A DNA stretch of 64,000 nucleotides from Deltaproteobacteria bacterium (lineage in GTDB: Bacteria; Desulfobacterota; Desulfuromonadia; Desulfuromonadales; Geopsychrobacteraceae), in contig JAJRWH010000005.1 of assembly GCA_024276935.1 (NCBI GenBank), positions 45,593 through 109,592 on the forward strand. Direction: 5' to 3'. The position numbers and the translations under genes are program-made. The notes beneath the pieces were generated by a model. It did no database searches and was not told the origin of the DNA. It saw only the letters and a list, made by a program, of their open reading frames with translations. Positions 17,590-29,155 of this stretch are shown piece after piece (position 1 is the stretch's first letter; the number at the start of each line of letters is the position of its first letter).

Positions 17590-18906
17590 TCAATCAAGAT
17601 TGGTCTCAACCCGAATCAGGCAGGTCGGCTCCTGAATGATCTCCAGCTGGTCGATTTCAGCCAGGGCGCTGGTGATATCCGCCTCTTTGGCTTCGTGCGT
17701 CATCAGGACAATCGGAACTGAATCTGCAGCATGGCGTTCAGGCTGGATCATCGACTGAATACTGATATTGTGCGCACCCAGGACACTGGAAATCTGAGCC
17801 AGAACTCCGGTCCGGTCAACGGTTGTGAAGCGCAGGTAATACTGGCTGATGATCTCGCTCATGGGACGCAGGGGCTGATCAATGATCTGCTCCTGGCAAT
17901 ACCCCATCACAGGGGCTCTATCTTTAGCTCCTGAGCAGATACTGCGCCCTATGGCCATCACATCGCCCATAACGGCACTCGCTGTAGCATCCATCCCTGC
18001 GCCACTGCCATAAAGCAGAACCGGCCCGAGAAAATCACCCGACAAACGCACCGCATTGAAAACGCCATCAACCTCGGCCAGTTGGTAACTTTGTGGAATC
18101 ATGGTCGGGTGAACCCTGACCTCAATGGCTTCGTCACACTGCTTGCCGATTGCCAGCAGTTTGATTTTGTAACCCATCTGGGTGGCAAAATCGATATCAA
18201 CCGCGGTAATCCGGGTAATCCCTTCGGTATAGACCTTAGAAAAGTCAATCCGGGTCCCAAAGCAAAGGGCTGCCAGCAAGGTGATTTTGTGTGCCGTATC
18301 CACACCCTCGATATCGAACGTCGGATCGGCCTCGGCATAACCGAGAGCCTGAGCTTCGGCAAGAACCTCAGAAAAATCACTGCCGTCTTCGGTCATTTTT
18401 GTCAAAATGAAATTACAGGTTCCGTTGAGAATTCCCAGAACCGTTGAAAAACGGTTGGCACACAGGTTTTCCTTGATGGCAGAAATAATGGGGATACCGC
18501 CACCGACCGCAGCTTCAAACATCACATCAACCCCGGCCCGGTTGGCCGCTGCGATGATTTCCTGCCCATGAACAGCCATCAAGGCCTTATTGGCGGTAAC
18601 GATGTGCTTGCCATTTTCAATCGCCTGCAAAATAAACTGCAATGCCGGTTTGTAGCCCCCGATCAGCTCGATAACGACATCGATCCGGGGATCGCTGATC
18701 ACGGCTTCAGCATCACTGGTCAGAACACCCTCTGGCAATGAAACACCACGATCTGTGGTGGTATCCAGGTCGGCAATCCGCACCAGTTGCATCCTGATTC
18801 CGGTGCGCTGAAAAATCAGGTCGGCATTTTGTTGAAAGACCCTGACGACTCCGGTGCCAATGGTTCCGAAACCGAGAAGACCAACATTAAGCTGTGTTTT
18901 CTGCAT
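17590..18906 (-). CDS. hom: Homoserine dehydrogenase
   Basis: 438 aa; NVGLLGFGTIGTGVVRVF; EADPTFDIEGVDTAHKITLLA; C-terminal ACT-like VDRTGVLAQISSVLGAHNISIQSM. Confidence 0.95.
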   Translation of the reverse strand: MQKTQLNVGLLGFGTIGTGVVRVFQQNADLIFQRTGIRMQLVRIADLDTTTDRGVSLPEGVLTSDAEAVISDPRIDVVIELIGGYKPALQFILQAIENGKHIVTANKALMAVHGQEIIAAANRAGVDVMFEAAVGGGIPIISAIKENLCANRFSTVLGILNGTCNFILTKMTEDGSDFSEVLAEAQALGYAEADPTFDIEGVDTAHKITLLAALCFGTRIDFSKVYTEGITRITAVDIDFATQMGYKIKLLAIGKQCDEAIEVRVHPTMIPQSYQLAEVDGVFNAVRLSGDFLGPVLLYGSGAGMDATASAVMGDVMAIGRSICSGAKDRAPVMGYCQEQIIDQPLRPMSEIISQYYLRFTTVDRTGVLAQISSVLGAHNISIQSMIQPERHAADSVPIVLMTHEAKEADITSALAEIDQLEIIQEPTCLIRVETNLD

Positions 18907-18939
18907 GAAAATTATCCTGAAAGATTGAACTTTAGAAGA

Positions 18940-19413
18940 TCAACACTCTTGAGTTTCAAGTGTCTTAGCTATTTTATCGAGCAGACCATTAACAAAAGAC
19001 GGTGATTCCTTGGTCCCGTAGCGTTTGGCAATCTCAATGGCTTCATTCATGGTTACGCGTGCCGGAATATCATCGAGATAACAGAGCTCGTAACAGGCCA
19101 TGCGCAGAATCGACAGATCGACTGCGGTCATTCTGTCAAGGGACCAGTTCTTGGCAACTTCGGCAATTTTCTTATCCAGCACGGGCCGAAATTCAATGAT
19201 TCCCCGCACCAGTTGCTCTGTAAAGCATTTTGCACTTTCAGGGATGGGTCGCTCCGAAACATCCAGCGGTTCACCCAGGGCATCGTCAGCAAAACGAAAG
19301 TTTTCCCAAAAGCGAGCCAGCAGATCTTCCTGATCGATGGTTCTATTGTGGCGAAGGGCAAAAAGTATCTTGAGAGCGCATTCACGCCCGAGTCTACGGT
19401 TTTGAATCTGCAT
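18940..19413 (-). CDS. nusB: Transcription antitermination factor NusB
   Basis: RRLGRECALKILFALRHN...IPARVTMNEAIEIAKRYGTKESPSFVNGLLDKIA. Confidence 0.95.
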   Translation of the reverse strand: MQIQNRRLGRECALKILFALRHNRTIDQEDLLARFWENFRFADDALGEPLDVSERPIPESAKCFTEQLVRGIIEFRPVLDKKIAEVAKNWSLDRMTAVDLSILRMACYELCYLDDIPARVTMNEAIEIAKRYGTKESPSFVNGLLDKIAKTLETQEC

Positions 19414-19455
19414 TTACTCAGTCTCTGAAAAGAAACAACAACGGCTTATTCTGGA

Positions 19456-19920
19456 TTACAGGGCTTTGAAAAGGTTCACCATTTCGATTGCCCCCATGGC
19501 CGCCTCGCTCCCCTTGTTGCCTGCTTTGGTCCCGGCCCGTTCAATCGCCTGCTCGACACTGTCAGTTGTCAAAACACCGAAGGACACCGGCACACCGGTA
19601 TCAAGGGAAACACTGGCAATTCCCTTCGTCACTTCTGAACTGACGTAATCGAAATGTGGTGTGCCTCCACGAATGACCGCACCAAGGCAGATAATGGCAT
19701 CGTACTGGCCACCTGCCGCAAGCTGCTTGGTCACCAGGGGGATTTCAAACGCACCGGGGACTTTAACAATTGTCAGAGCCTTGTCTTCGGCTCCGTGGCG
19801 CTTCAATGTATCGAGAGCACCCTCGAGAAGACGTTCGCTGATAAAACTGTTGAAACGGCTGACAATCAGGGCAAACTTGCACCCGGCAGCATCCAGATTT
19901 CCTTCAATCAGGTTTGACAT
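19456..19920 (-). CDS. ribH: 6,7-dimethyl-8-ribityllumazine synthase
   Basis: [51 protein letters not shown]. Confidence 0.96.
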   Translation of the reverse strand: MSNLIEGNLDAAGCKFALIVSRFNSFISERLLEGALDTLKRHGAEDKALTIVKVPGAFEIPLVTKQLAAGGQYDAIICLGAVIRGGTPHFDYVSSEVTKGIASVSLDTGVPVSFGVLTTDSVEQAIERAGTKAGNKGSEAAMGAIEMVNLFKAL

Positions 19921-19953
19921 GAGAAACCACTCCTTTTGTCAGGGCAGTAATGG

Positions 19954-21156
19954 TCAGAGTTCAAGTATATGACCAAGCTTCTCGCGTTTGGTCTTAAGGT
20001 AATTGAGATTGGTCTCCTGGACCAGGGTTTCAATGGGAACCCGTTCGCTGATTTCGATACCATAACCTTCGAGGCCAACAATTTTTTTTGGATTATTGGT
20101 CATCAGCCGCAAACGGGAAATCCCAAGATCTGTCAGCATCTGGGCACCGATCCCGTAATCACGCAAATCGGCACCGAAGCCGAGTTCCTCGTTCGCCTCA
20201 ACCGTGTCACGACCCTGGTCCTGCAAGGCATAAGCCTTGATCTTGTTAATCAGACCTATCCCCCGGCCTTCCTGACGCATATAAAGGATGACACCCGAGC
20301 CCTCGCTGGCAACCTGCTGCATGGCAGCATGCAACTGTGCCGCACAGTCACAACGTTGCGAACCGAAGACATCGCCGGTCAGACACTCGGAGTGCACCCG
20401 GACCAGAACAGGGCTGGTCGGATCTATTTCACCCTTGACCAGGGCAATGTGCTGGGCATTATCAACATCATTCTCATAAACAATGGCCCGGAAATCCCCG
20501 CCGTAACTGGTTGGCAAAACAGTCTCGGCAGCACGACGTACCAGCAGCTCCTTGCGCATTCGATAGGCGATAAGATCGGCAATAGTGACAATCTTCAGGT
20601 CATGCTTTTCAGCAAATTCCTGAAGTTGTGGCATTCGGGCCATGGTGCCATCCGGGTTCATGATTTCACAAATGACCCCCGCAGGCTTGAGTCCGGCCAG
20701 ACGCGCCAGATCGACCGAACCTTCGGTTTGACCGGTTCGGACCATCACTCCCCCCTTGCGCGCTCGCAGGGGGAAAATATGACCGGGACGCGCCAGATCA
20801 TAGGCCGTGGTTTCGTCAGCAATGGCAACCTGAACTGTGCGGGCACGGTCAGCAGCAGAAATCCCGGTACTCACGCCCTGACGAGCTTCTATCGAAATGG
20901 TAAACGCGGTGCCAAAGGACGAACTGTTGTCAGAAACCATCAGGGGCAGATCAAGGTAATCAGCCCTTTCTTCAGTCAATGACAGACAAATCAGCCCACG
21001 GCCCTCGGTGGCCATAAAGTTGATCGCCTCAGGGGTTACCATCTCGGCGGCCATGGTCAGATCGCCTTCATTTTCCCGATCTTCATCATCAACCAGGATG
21101 ACCATTTTCCCGGCACGAATATCTTTCAGGGCAGCTTCAATCTTTGCAATTGGCAT
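19954..21156 (-). CDS. ribBA: Bifunctional DHBP synthase / GTP cyclohydrolase II
   Basis: [59 protein letters not shown]. Confidence 0.96.
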   Translation of the reverse strand: MPIAKIEAALKDIRAGKMVILVDDEDRENEGDLTMAAEMVTPEAINFMATEGRGLICLSLTEERADYLDLPLMVSDNSSSFGTAFTISIEARQGVSTGISAADRARTVQVAIADETTAYDLARPGHIFPLRARKGGVMVRTGQTEGSVDLARLAGLKPAGVICEIMNPDGTMARMPQLQEFAEKHDLKIVTIADLIAYRMRKELLVRRAAETVLPTSYGGDFRAIVYENDVDNAQHIALVKGEIDPTSPVLVRVHSECLTGDVFGSQRCDCAAQLHAAMQQVASEGSGVILYMRQEGRGIGLINKIKAYALQDQGRDTVEANEELGFGADLRDYGIGAQMLTDLGISRLRLMTNNPKKIVGLEGYGIEISERVPIETLVQETNLNYLKTKREKLGHILEL

Positions 21157-21227
21157 TTTGTCAGTATCTCTCTGTTTTTGTCTTCAGGTGTCTGCCAGAT
21201 ATCAGGCGGCAGCAGGGGCGAATCATG

Positions 21228-21881
21228 TCACATAAAGCCATTCTTGGCAAGAAACTCAAGGGATATCTTATCCTTTGCTGAAGCAGCTGTCTGACCCGGA
21301 TTGGTCAGGCGTTCAACGTAACGCGCCAGGATATCAGATTCAAGATTGACCCCGTCTCCGCGACTCAGGCTGGCAAGGGTTGTTTCGGCCAGGGTGTGTG
21401 GAATAACCATGACCGAAAACTGATCATCTGTGACCTGATTGACCGTCAGGCTGATGCCATCGATTGTTATGGAACCTTTCGGCACAACATAACTGGCAAT
21501 GGTTTCAGGCAGACTGAAGGTCAGGCACTGGGAGTCACCTTCATGATGGCGGCTCAACAAACGACCCACGGCATCAACATGGCCACTGACCAGATGGCCA
21601 CCGAGGCGATCTCCCAGACGCAGGGCCCGCTCCAGATTCACCAGGCCTCCAGAGGTCAGACGACCCAGGGTTGTCACCTCAAGGGTTTCGGGGGAAACAT
21701 CTGCGGCAAAACTGCTTCTATCCCAACTTGTCAGGGTCAGGCAAACGCCATTGACCGCAATACTTTCGCCCAGTTGCAGGTCACTTTGGGCCATGGCACT
21801 GTTGATCCGCAAGCGGCAAATCTTGCCGCCCCGCTCCAGATTGGCAACAGTTCCGATCGCCTCAATCAATCCGGTAAACAT
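21228..21881 (-). CDS. ribE: Riboflavin synthase alpha chain
   Basis: [12 protein letters not shown]...[13 protein letters not shown]...[14 protein letters not shown]. Confidence 0.95.
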   Translation of the reverse strand: MFTGLIEAIGTVANLERGGKICRLRINSAMAQSDLQLGESIAVNGVCLTLTSWDRSSFAADVSPETLEVTTLGRLTSGGLVNLERALRLGDRLGGHLVSGHVDAVGRLLSRHHEGDSQCLTFSLPETIASYVVPKGSITIDGISLTVNQVTDDQFSVMVIPHTLAETTLASLSRGDGVNLESDILARYVERLTNPGQTAASAKDKISLEFLAKNGFM

Positions 21882-22978
21882 CTTTTCACCTCTGCGCTCA
21901 GCAACAGATCTTCACCAACCTGTTCTACGTTCAGGTTCTCAAGTTCCAGCGCATCTTTCATCAGGCGGCAACCCTCTCCGGCAAAGAGCCCGGAAAGTCC
22001 GGTACCACCAACCAGCTTGGGGGCCAGATAGAGCTGCAGACGATTGATCAAACCACACTGCAACGCCGCTGCGGCCAGAGTTCTTCCCCCTTCAAGCAAC
22101 AACGACTGAATGTTCCTGCGACCCAGTTCAGCCCAAAGAGCAGGCAATGACACCTGAGAATCTCTTTCTGGCAGGATCACCAGGTCGCACCCGGCTTTTT
22201 GCAACTGCTCAATCTTGCTTGCTGAAGCCTGACCTGTCGTGGCGATCAAAGTCGTTGCCGCAGATTTCTGGCAGACAATACGACTCTCAAGGGGAATTCG
22301 CAAATGGCTGTCAACTACGACACGCAGAGGGTCACGCCCACCACCTTGCGCTATTCGGGTCGTCAGCTGGGGATCATCCGCCAGCACAGTTCCGACACCA
22401 ACCATAATCGCGTCAACCTGATTGCGCAATTGATGGACCCGGGCACGGCTCTGCTCACCTGAAACCCAGCGCGAATCACCAGTGTTCGTTGCCAGTTGGC
22501 CATCAAAAGTCATTGCGGCCTTATACAGAGTCAATGGTGTTTTGTGCTGGAGATGCCAGGCAAAAGGGGCGATCAGTTTTTGACACTCTGCTTCGCAGAT
22601 CCCTTTGTAAACCTCGATTCCAGCGGCCTGCAACCGTTTGACTCCACGTCCGGAAACCTGTGGATTCGGGTCAATGGTACCGATGAAAACCCGTCTGATG
22701 CCCGCAGCGATCAGGGCATCGGCACAGGGCCCGGTACGGCCCTGGTGCGAACAGGGTTCAAGCGTCACATAGATGTCAGCCCCTGCGGCCTGGTCACCCG
22801 CATCGCGCAAGGCAAAAATTTCGGCGTGGGGTTCGCCCGCAGCGGGATGGTAGCCCTCACCCACCACCTGGTCATCACGCACGATAACTGCACCAACCGC
22901 CGGATTGGGAGAGGTGCGTCCCAAAGCCTTGCAAGCCAGGTTCAGGGCACGTCGCATATATGTTTGATGCTGATCCAT
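21866..22978 (-). CDS. ribD: Riboflavin biosynthesis deaminase/reductase RibD
   Basis: GEPHAEIFALRDAGDQAAGADIYVTLEPCSHQGRTGPC; reductase domain SRWVSGEQSRARVHQLRNQVDAIMVGVGTVLADDP. Confidence 0.96.
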   Translation of the reverse strand: MDQHQTYMRRALNLACKALGRTSPNPAVGAVIVRDDQVVGEGYHPAAGEPHAEIFALRDAGDQAAGADIYVTLEPCSHQGRTGPCADALIAAGIRRVFIGTIDPNPQVSGRGVKRLQAAGIEVYKGICEAECQKLIAPFAWHLQHKTPLTLYKAAMTFDGQLATNTGDSRWVSGEQSRARVHQLRNQVDAIMVGVGTVLADDPQLTTRIAQGGGRDPLRVVVDSHLRIPLESRIVCQKSAATTLIATTGQASASKIEQLQKAGCDLVILPERDSQVSLPALWAELGRRNIQSLLLEGGRTLAAAALQCGLINRLQLYLAPKLVGGTGLSGLFAGEGCRLMKDALELENLNVEQVGEDLLLSAEVKRCLPD

Positions 22979-23078
22979 TAGCGCACTACTCGTTTGCTGA
23001 AACCTGATTCAGGTGAAAACCAGACAGCCGGAATACAAAAGTACCCCGGCTGGCAAAAAAATCAAACTGTTCCCGCTG

Positions 23079-23540
23079 TCAGCTGCCAGGCTTACCCAGA
23101 AGGTCCTTCAGTTCAAGCATAAATTCATTAATATCTTTGAACTGGCGATAAACAGAGGCAAAACGAACATAAGCGACTTCATCAACCTGCTGCAAGGCTT
23201 TCATCACCTCTTCACCGACCAGACTGGCATTGATCTCTTTTTCGCCACTCTCCTGAAAATGGCGTTCCAGACGATCGACCATCTATTCGATCTGGGCGAC
23301 CGAAACAGGTCGTTTTTCACAGGCCCGCTGCATACCGGAAATGATTTTTGCACGATCAAAAGCTTCGCGCCGACCATCCTTTTTGATCACCCAGGGCAAT
23401 ATTTCTTCAACTCGTTCGTAGGTCGTAAAGCGTCGTTCACAATCCGGGCACTCACGCCGACGCCGCACGTTTTTACCCTCTTTGCCAAGTCGTGAATCAA
23501 CAACGCGGGTATCACCATGACTACAAAACGGGCAATTCAT
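23079..23540 (-). pseudogene. nrdR: NrdR transcriptional repressor interrupted by one in-frame TAG (23283-23285)
   Basis: Two collinear ORFs in one frame: [22 protein letters not shown]...[13 protein letters not shown] - TAG - [54 protein letters not shown]. Together they match a full-length NrdR with one codon replaced by amber. Nonfunctionality is inferred, not shown. Confidence 0.85.
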
Positions 23541-23989
23541 GCCAGATCTCCATCATATTGGCGCGAATCAATCCCGGCCTCACCGAGCATTTCCCGCGAA
23601 AGATCATCCGGATAACCACGGCCATAAATAACATTTGTAACACCGGCATTGATCAACATTTTACTGCAGATAATGCAGGGAGAATCGGTACAGTACAGCG
23701 TCGACCCCTCGATGTTGATCCCGTGTCGGGCGGCCTGAATAATGGCATTCTGTTCGGCATGCAACCCACGACACAATTCATGACGTTCCCCGGAGGGGAC
23801 ATTGAGCTGATCACGCAGACAGCCAACCTCTTCGCAGTGCCGAATACCACTGGGTACGCCATTATAGCCTGTGGCAAGAATATTTTTATCCTTGACCAGC
23901 AAAGCTCCGACCTGACGGCGCAGACAGGTTGAACGTGTTGCTACCAGATTGGTAATCTGCATGAAATACTGATCCCAGGTCGGACGCAT
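23537..23989 (-). CDS. dCMP deaminase family (ComEB-like)
   Basis: [50 protein letters not shown]. Confidence 0.92.
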   Translation of the reverse strand: MRPTWDQYFMQITNLVATRSTCLRRQVGALLVKDKNILATGYNGVPSGIRHCEEVGCLRDQLNVPSGERHELCRGLHAEQNAIIQAARHGINIEGSTLYCTDSPCIICSKMLINAGVTNVIYGRGYPDDLSREMLGEAGIDSRQYDGDLA

Positions 23990-23998
23990 GAGCAGTTC

Positions 23999-25252
23999 CT
24001 ATTTAAGTCGATGAGCATAAAGGGGGAATCGCAGACAAAGCTCTTTGACCTCAGCACGAATTTTCGCCAGTGCCGCCTCATCATCTATCACATTGAGGGC
24101 CCGGTCAATCCATTCTGCAACCTGAACCATCTCAGGCTCTTTCAAGCCACGCGTTGTTGTCGCCGGAGTGCCAATCCGTACACCGCTGGTCACAAAAGGT
24201 GAGCGGGTATCAAATGGGACAGCATTTTTATTGACTGTTATCCCCGCTTTTTCGAGAGTTTCCTCAGCCACTTTCCCGGTGATTTCGCTCCCGGTAAAAT
24301 CAAGCAACATCAGATGGTTATCGGTACCGCCTGAAACCAGTTTATACCCACGCCTGACCAGCTCATCAGCCAGGGTTTTGGCATTGGTGACAACCTGTTC
24401 CGCATAGGTTTTGAATTCGGGGCTGAGAGCTTCCTTGAAAGCAACGGCCTTGGCTGCAATCACATGCATCAGCGGCCCACCCTGAATCCCGGGGAAAATA
24501 TTGCTGTTGAGTTTTTTGGCCCATTCTTCGGTACAAAGAATCATCCCGCCGCGTGGTCCACGCAGGGTTTTGTGGGTTGTCGTTGTCACAAACTCGGCAT
24601 AAGGAACCGGATTGGGATGCTGACCAGCGGCAACCAGACCGGCAATATGAGCCATATCAACCATTACAATGGCACCAACTTCATCCGCAATACGACGAAA
24701 AGCGGCAAAATCGATTGTTCTGGTATAGGCACTGGCCCCGACAACAATCAGGCGGGGTTTGTGCTCACGTGCCAGTTTCTCAACTTCATCATAGTCAATG
24801 GTACCGGTCTCTTCCTTGACACCATAGGCAACGATATTGAAAAGCTTGCCCGAAAAGTTCACCGGAGAGCCATGGGTCAGGTGACCACCATGAGCCAGAT
24901 TCATCCCAAGAACGGTATCGCCGGGTTTGCAAACGGCAAAATAGACCGCCATATTGGCCTGCGATCCTGAATGGGGCTGAACGTTGACATGCTCGGCACC
25001 AAACAGCTCTTTGGCCCGCTCAATCGCCAGCTGTTCAGCTTTATCGACAACTTCACAGCCACCATAGTAACGCTTACCGGGATATCCCTCGGCATATTTG
25101 TTGGTCAGAACTGAACCCTGAGCTTCCAGAACAGCCTCACTGACAAAGTTCTCAGAGGCGATAAACTCAAGATTGTACTCCTGACGTGACGTCTCTTCGG
25201 CGATGATTTCTGTAATCTCGGGATCAAACCTGTCAAGGTTATTTTCTATCAT
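23999..25252 (-). CDS. glyA: Serine hydroxymethyltransferase
   Basis: [73 protein letters not shown]. Confidence 0.98.
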   Translation of the reverse strand: MIENNLDRFDPEITEIIAEETSRQEYNLEFIASENFVSEAVLEAQGSVLTNKYAEGYPGKRYYGGCEVVDKAEQLAIERAKELFGAEHVNVQPHSGSQANMAVYFAVCKPGDTVLGMNLAHGGHLTHGSPVNFSGKLFNIVAYGVKEETGTIDYDEVEKLAREHKPRLIVVGASAYTRTIDFAAFRRIADEVGAIVMVDMAHIAGLVAAGQHPNPVPYAEFVTTTTHKTLRGPRGGMILCTEEWAKKLNSNIFPGIQGGPLMHVIAAKAVAFKEALSPEFKTYAEQVVTNAKTLADELVRRGYKLVSGGTDNHLMLLDFTGSEITGKVAEETLEKAGITVNKNAVPFDTRSPFVTSGVRIGTPATTTRGLKEPEMVQVAEWIDRALNVIDDEAALAKIRAEVKELCLRFPLYAHRLK

Positions 25253-25326
25253 GCGTCTTCTCCGACCGGTTCAGGAACCGTAAATGAGCACGGGGCGGAA
25301 AGAGCCGCCCCGCGTAGATCAATATG

Positions 25327-25785
25327 TTAATGACTTCGTTCTGTTTCGATTTGTCGAATCTTGTCGAGTCGATTTTGATGACGACCTGCCTCAAAGGTAC
25401 TGTCAAGCCAGATCTCCACCAGCTTACGGCCCGTATCAACGGAAAGAATCCGTCCACCCATGACCAGAATATTTGCATTGTTGTGTTCTTTGGCCATCTG
25501 CGCCGTGAAGCTGTCATGAACCAGGGCAGCACGAATACCGTCAACCTTATTGGCGGTGATCGACATGCCGATCCCGGTGCCACAGACCAGGATCCCCTGT
25601 GAACAACGGCCTTCAGCAACGGCTTCGGCAACCTTGCGACCAAAGTCAGGGTAATCTACCGAGCTTTCGTCATTTGTTCCCATGTCGACAAAATCAAGCC
25701 CGCGCTCTTGCAACAAAGCGCAGATAGCCTGTTTCAGTTCAAACCCGCCATGGTCACTTGCAACGGCTATCATCATCGACCTCAA
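25327..25785 (-). CDS. rpiB: Ribose 5-phosphate isomerase B
   Basis: [41 protein letters not shown]. Confidence 0.95.
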   Translation of the reverse strand: MRSMMIAVASDHGGFELKQAICALLQERGLDFVDMGTNDESSVDYPDFGRKVAEAVAEGRCSQGILVCGTGIGMSITANKVDGIRAALVHDSFTAQMAKEHNNANILVMGGRILSVDTGRKLVEIWLDSTFEAGRHQNRLDKIRQIETERSH

Positions 25786-27014
25786 ATCTTGCGGAATGCC
25801 AGGGTGGCATTGGTGCCGCCAAAGCCGAATGAATTCGACAGAGCCACCGAAATGGAGGCTTCTCGCGCCTTGTTGGGTACATAATCAAGATCGCAATCCG
25901 GATCCGGCTCATCATAATTGATTGTGGGCGGTGCGATACCACGATCTATGGCCAGGGCTGAAATAACAGCTTCCATTCCCCCGGCGGCGCCAAGACCATG
26001 GCCGGTCATGCTCTTGGTCGAGTTGACCATGACCTTTTTGGCATGATCACCAAGAACAGTTTTGATCGCCATGGTTTCGTAAAGATCATTAAAATGGGTC
26101 GAAGTGCCGTGCGCATTGATATAATCAACCTCTTCAGGATTGATTTTGCCCGTTTTGAGCGCCATGGCAATACAACGCGCTGCCCCTTCGCCACCTGCTG
26201 CCGGTTGGGTCAGATGATAGGCGTCAGAACTGGCACCATAACCAACAATCTCGCAGTAGATCCTGGCACCACGCGCTTTGGCCTGCTCATACTCTTCAAG
26301 AATCAGGATCCCGGCACCTTCGGCCATGACGAAACCATCACGACCTTTTTCAAAGGGACGACTCGCCGCCTGCGGATTGTCATTGCGCGTCGACAGAGCC
26401 TTCATGACGTTAAAACCACCAATCCCCAGTTCGGTAATTGTCGACTCGGTTCCCCCGGCAAACATGGCATCGGCATCGCCACGTGCAATCACATGATAGG
26501 CATCGCCAATCGAATGTGTACCAGAAGCACAGGCCGACACGGTCGAAGCGTTAGGGCCTTTGGCACCAAAACGAATCGAAATATGCCCGGGCGCAAGATT
26601 GATGATCAACATCGGAATAAAAAATGGCGAGATCTTTTTGTAGCCTCGGTCCAGCATTGCCGTGTGGTATTTCTCGATCGTCGGTAAACCACCAAGCCCC
26701 GAACCGACCTGAACACCAACTCGTTCGGCATTCTCCTCAGTAATCTGCAACCCTGAATCTTCCAGGGCTTCCTGACTGGCTGCCAGTCCATACTGAATAA
26801 AAAGATCCATCTTCTTGATCTCTTTTTTTTCAATATAGTCCTCGGCATTGAAATCCTTAACCTCACCGGCAATCTGGGTCGGCAGACTTGAGGCATCAAA
26901 CCGGGTAATTTTGTCGATACCGGAACGCCCGTTGATCAGGGCATCCCAGGTCTTTTCCACACCGGTTCCCAAGGGAGAAACGATCCCGACACCGGTCACC
27001 ACTACTCTACGCAT
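25782..27014 (-). CDS. fabF: Beta-ketoacyl-ACP synthase II
   Basis: [33 protein letters not shown]; active site [14 protein letters not shown]. Confidence 0.97.
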   Translation of the reverse strand: MRRVVVTGVGIVSPLGTGVEKTWDALINGRSGIDKITRFDASSLPTQIAGEVKDFNAEDYIEKKEIKKMDLFIQYGLAASQEALEDSGLQITEENAERVGVQVGSGLGGLPTIEKYHTAMLDRGYKKISPFFIPMLIINLAPGHISIRFGAKGPNASTVSACASGTHSIGDAYHVIARGDADAMFAGGTESTITELGIGGFNVMKALSTRNDNPQAASRPFEKGRDGFVMAEGAGILILEEYEQAKARGARIYCEIVGYGASSDAYHLTQPAAGGEGAARCIAMALKTGKINPEEVDYINAHGTSTHFNDLYETMAIKTVLGDHAKKVMVNSTKSMTGHGLGAAGGMEAVISALAIDRGIAPPTINYDEPDPDCDLDYVPNKAREASISVALSNSFGFGGTNATLAFRKI

Positions 27015-27132
27015 GCGACTCTCTTTTCCTGTTTGCAATGGAAGGTCTGGGTACAGCCATGCTCATGGCACAACCTCTGGGTGGGGTGAAAGAACCGGGG
27101 GTGACAAGCTTTCACCCCCGGATTCTAAATGA

Positions 27133-27366
27133 TCAGGACGCCTTGTTGATATAATCAACAGCGTCTTGAACCTTCTGGATTTTTTCAGCATCTTCATCGG
27201 AGATTTCGATATCGAACTCCTCCTCAAGAGCCATAACCAGTTCTACGGTATCCAGGGAATCGGCACCAAGATCGTCCATGAATGCTGCTTCGGCGGTTAC
27301 CTGATCCTCATCAACACCGAGTTGTTCGGCAACAATCTGCTTGACACGCTCTTCAATAGAAGCCAT
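27133..27366 (-). CDS. acpP: Acyl carrier protein
   Basis: [18 protein letters not shown]...[21 protein letters not shown]. Confidence 0.98.
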   Translation of the reverse strand: MASIEERVKQIVAEQLGVDEDQVTAEAAFMDDLGADSLDTVELVMALEEEFDIEISDEDAEKIQKVQDAVDYINKAS

Positions 27367-27440
27367 CTGCTTTCCTCCTGTTCTTGTTGGTAGCCTTAAA
27401 GGCTTGATATACCAGTTTTTGATCGACGATTGATCAAATG

Positions 27441-28178
27441 CTACATATACATACCACCATTTACACCCAGCACCTGGCCGGTGATATAACCCGCCTGATC
27501 AGACGCCAGATAAATAACAGCATGTGCGATATCTTCCGCCCGACCAAGACGGCCAAGGGGAATCTGGGACGTTAACTCCGTCCGAGCTTTTTCTCCAAGG
27601 TCATCTGTCATGTCGGTCTCAATAAAACCGGGGGTAATGGCATTGACCGTTACATTGCGCCGGGCAAGCTCGCGTGCCACTGATTTTGTCAGACCGATCA
27701 ATCCGGCTTTGCTTGCACAATAGTTGGCCTGGCCGGGATTGCCCATTTCACCAACGACCGAAGAAATATTGACAATCCTGCCACTGCGCTGTTTGGACAT
27801 CACCTTGGCAACCGCCCGGGTAAGCATGAAGGCACTTTTCAGATTGGTATCCAGAACAGCATCCCAGTCTTCGTCCTTCATCCGCAGTAGCAAACCATCA
27901 CGGGTGACACCTGCATTGTTCACCAGAATATCGACACGTCCAAAAGTTGCAAGTGACTGCTCCAGTAAATTTTTGATATCAGCCGGATTGACCACATCGA
28001 CAACAACGGCAAGCGCCTTGCGTCCCAGGGCTTCAATTTCTGCCACCAGCTCGACAAGTGCAGCCTCTGACCGGGCACAGACAACAAGATCGGCACCAGC
28101 CGTTGCCAGCTGAAGCGCTGTATGGCGGCCAATCCCGCGAGAGGCCCCGGTGATCAATGCAACCTTACCTTCCAACAT
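27441..28178 (-). CDS. fabG: 3-oxoacyl-ACP reductase
   Basis: [53 protein letters not shown]. Confidence 0.96.
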   Translation of the reverse strand: MLEGKVALITGASRGIGRHTALQLATAGADLVVCARSEAALVELVAEIEALGRKALAVVVDVVNPADIKNLLEQSLATFGRVDILVNNAGVTRDGLLLRMKDEDWDAVLDTNLKSAFMLTRAVAKVMSKQRSGRIVNISSVVGEMGNPGQANYCASKAGLIGLTKSVARELARRNVTVNAITPGFIETDMTDDLGEKARTELTSQIPLGRLGRAEDIAHAVIYLASDQAGYITGQVLGVNGGMYM

Positions 28179-28214
28179 GATATTTCCTCCTCGAAGCAGA
28201 GGTCAACCGGCCTC

Positions 28215-29135
28215 TTAATCTGCCAACGCAGAAAGAGTGGAAACTGAGTCAACCTGCACGGTGTTGCTCCCCTTGACGATCCGCTTGGCCAGCCCGCATA
28301 AAACCTTGCCGGGACCGATTTCAATATAACGTTCAACGCCCCTGCGATCCATCTCAAGTACTGAGTCATCCCAACGCACTGCAGCACACACCTGCTGGAC
28401 CAGCAATTCTTTCACCCGGTCCGGTTCAGAATAGGCTTTGGCGTCGACATTCGCAACAACCGGGCAGCGAAACTCACCGATCTTGAGAGGCTCAAGAACC
28501 TCGGCAAGACGTTCAGCAGCCGGTTGCATCAACGCAGAGTGAAAAGGAGCGCTGACTGGCAACAACATGGCGCGTTTGGCACCCTGTTCCTTCGCCAGAG
28601 CAATCGCCCGCTCAACAGCTCCTGCATGCCCGGCAATAACAATCTGCACCGGGCTGTTGAAATTGGCCGGAGCCACAACCTCGTCAGCAGATGCCTGCTG
28701 GCAGATTTCTACCAGTTTTTCGCGATCAACCCCCATTACCGCAGCCATCGCACCAACACCAACCGGAACGGCATCCTGCATAAAGGTTCCGCGTTGCCGA
28801 ACCGTACGAACCGCATCCGCAAAATCAAGGGCCCCCACAGCAACCAGGGCACTGAACTCACCCAGCGAATGTCCAGCAGCATAACTTGCTACCAGGCCGG
28901 TTTCCTGTTCAATGACCCGAAACACCGCAATACTGGTTGTCAAGATTGCCGGTTGTGTGTTGGCAGTCAGACGCAGGTCCTCTTCACTGCCACGAAAACA
29001 CAAAGCCGCCATATCAAAACCAAGGGCGTCACTGGCCTCTTCAAAGGTCTGTCGGGCCAGCGGAAAGTTTTCGGCCAACTCCTGCCCCATGCCGGGGTAT
29101 TGCGATCCCTGTCCGGGAAAAATAAATGCTGTCAT
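28215..29135 (-). CDS. fabD: Malonyl-CoA:ACP transacylase
   Basis: TAFIFPGQGSQYPGMGQEL; AAGHSLGEFSALVAVGAL. Start trimmed to MTAFIF. Confidence 0.96.
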   Translation of the reverse strand: MTAFIFPGQGSQYPGMGQELAENFPLARQTFEEASDALGFDMAALCFRGSEEDLRLTANTQPAILTTSIAVFRVIEQETGLVASYAAGHSLGEFSALVAVGALDFADAVRTVRQRGTFMQDAVPVGVGAMAAVMGVDREKLVEICQQASADEVVAPANFNSPVQIVIAGHAGAVERAIALAKEQGAKRAMLLPVSAPFHSALMQPAAERLAEVLEPLKIGEFRCPVVANVDAKAYSEPDRVKELLVQQVCAAVRWDDSVLEMDRRGVERYIEIGPGKVLCGLAKRIVKGSNTVQVDSVSTLSALAD

Positions 29136-29155
29136 TGTTCTTTCCATTTTGTTCG

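Noticed and set aside
19969-20982. 337-aa plus-strand ORF opposite ribBA
   Set aside because: Shadow ORF antisense to a strongly conserved gene; low-complexity translation with no recognisable domain.
22979-23078. FMN riboswitch upstream of ribD
   Set aside because: Only a ~100-nt gap with one imperfect hairpin (23025-23052); no RFN-element consensus recognised, and ribD is internal to a longer gene train.
23283-23285. Pyrrolysine-type recoding of the nrdR TAG
   Set aside because: TAG is used as an ordinary terminal stop nearby (metG ends ACG AAG TAG; the TatD-radical SAM gene ends GTA GGA TAG), and no Pyl genes are in the window. Mutation, re-initiation or sequence error is simpler.
25998-26687. 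229-aa plus-strand ORF opposite fabF
   Set aside because: Antisense shadow of a conserved gene; no family resemblance.
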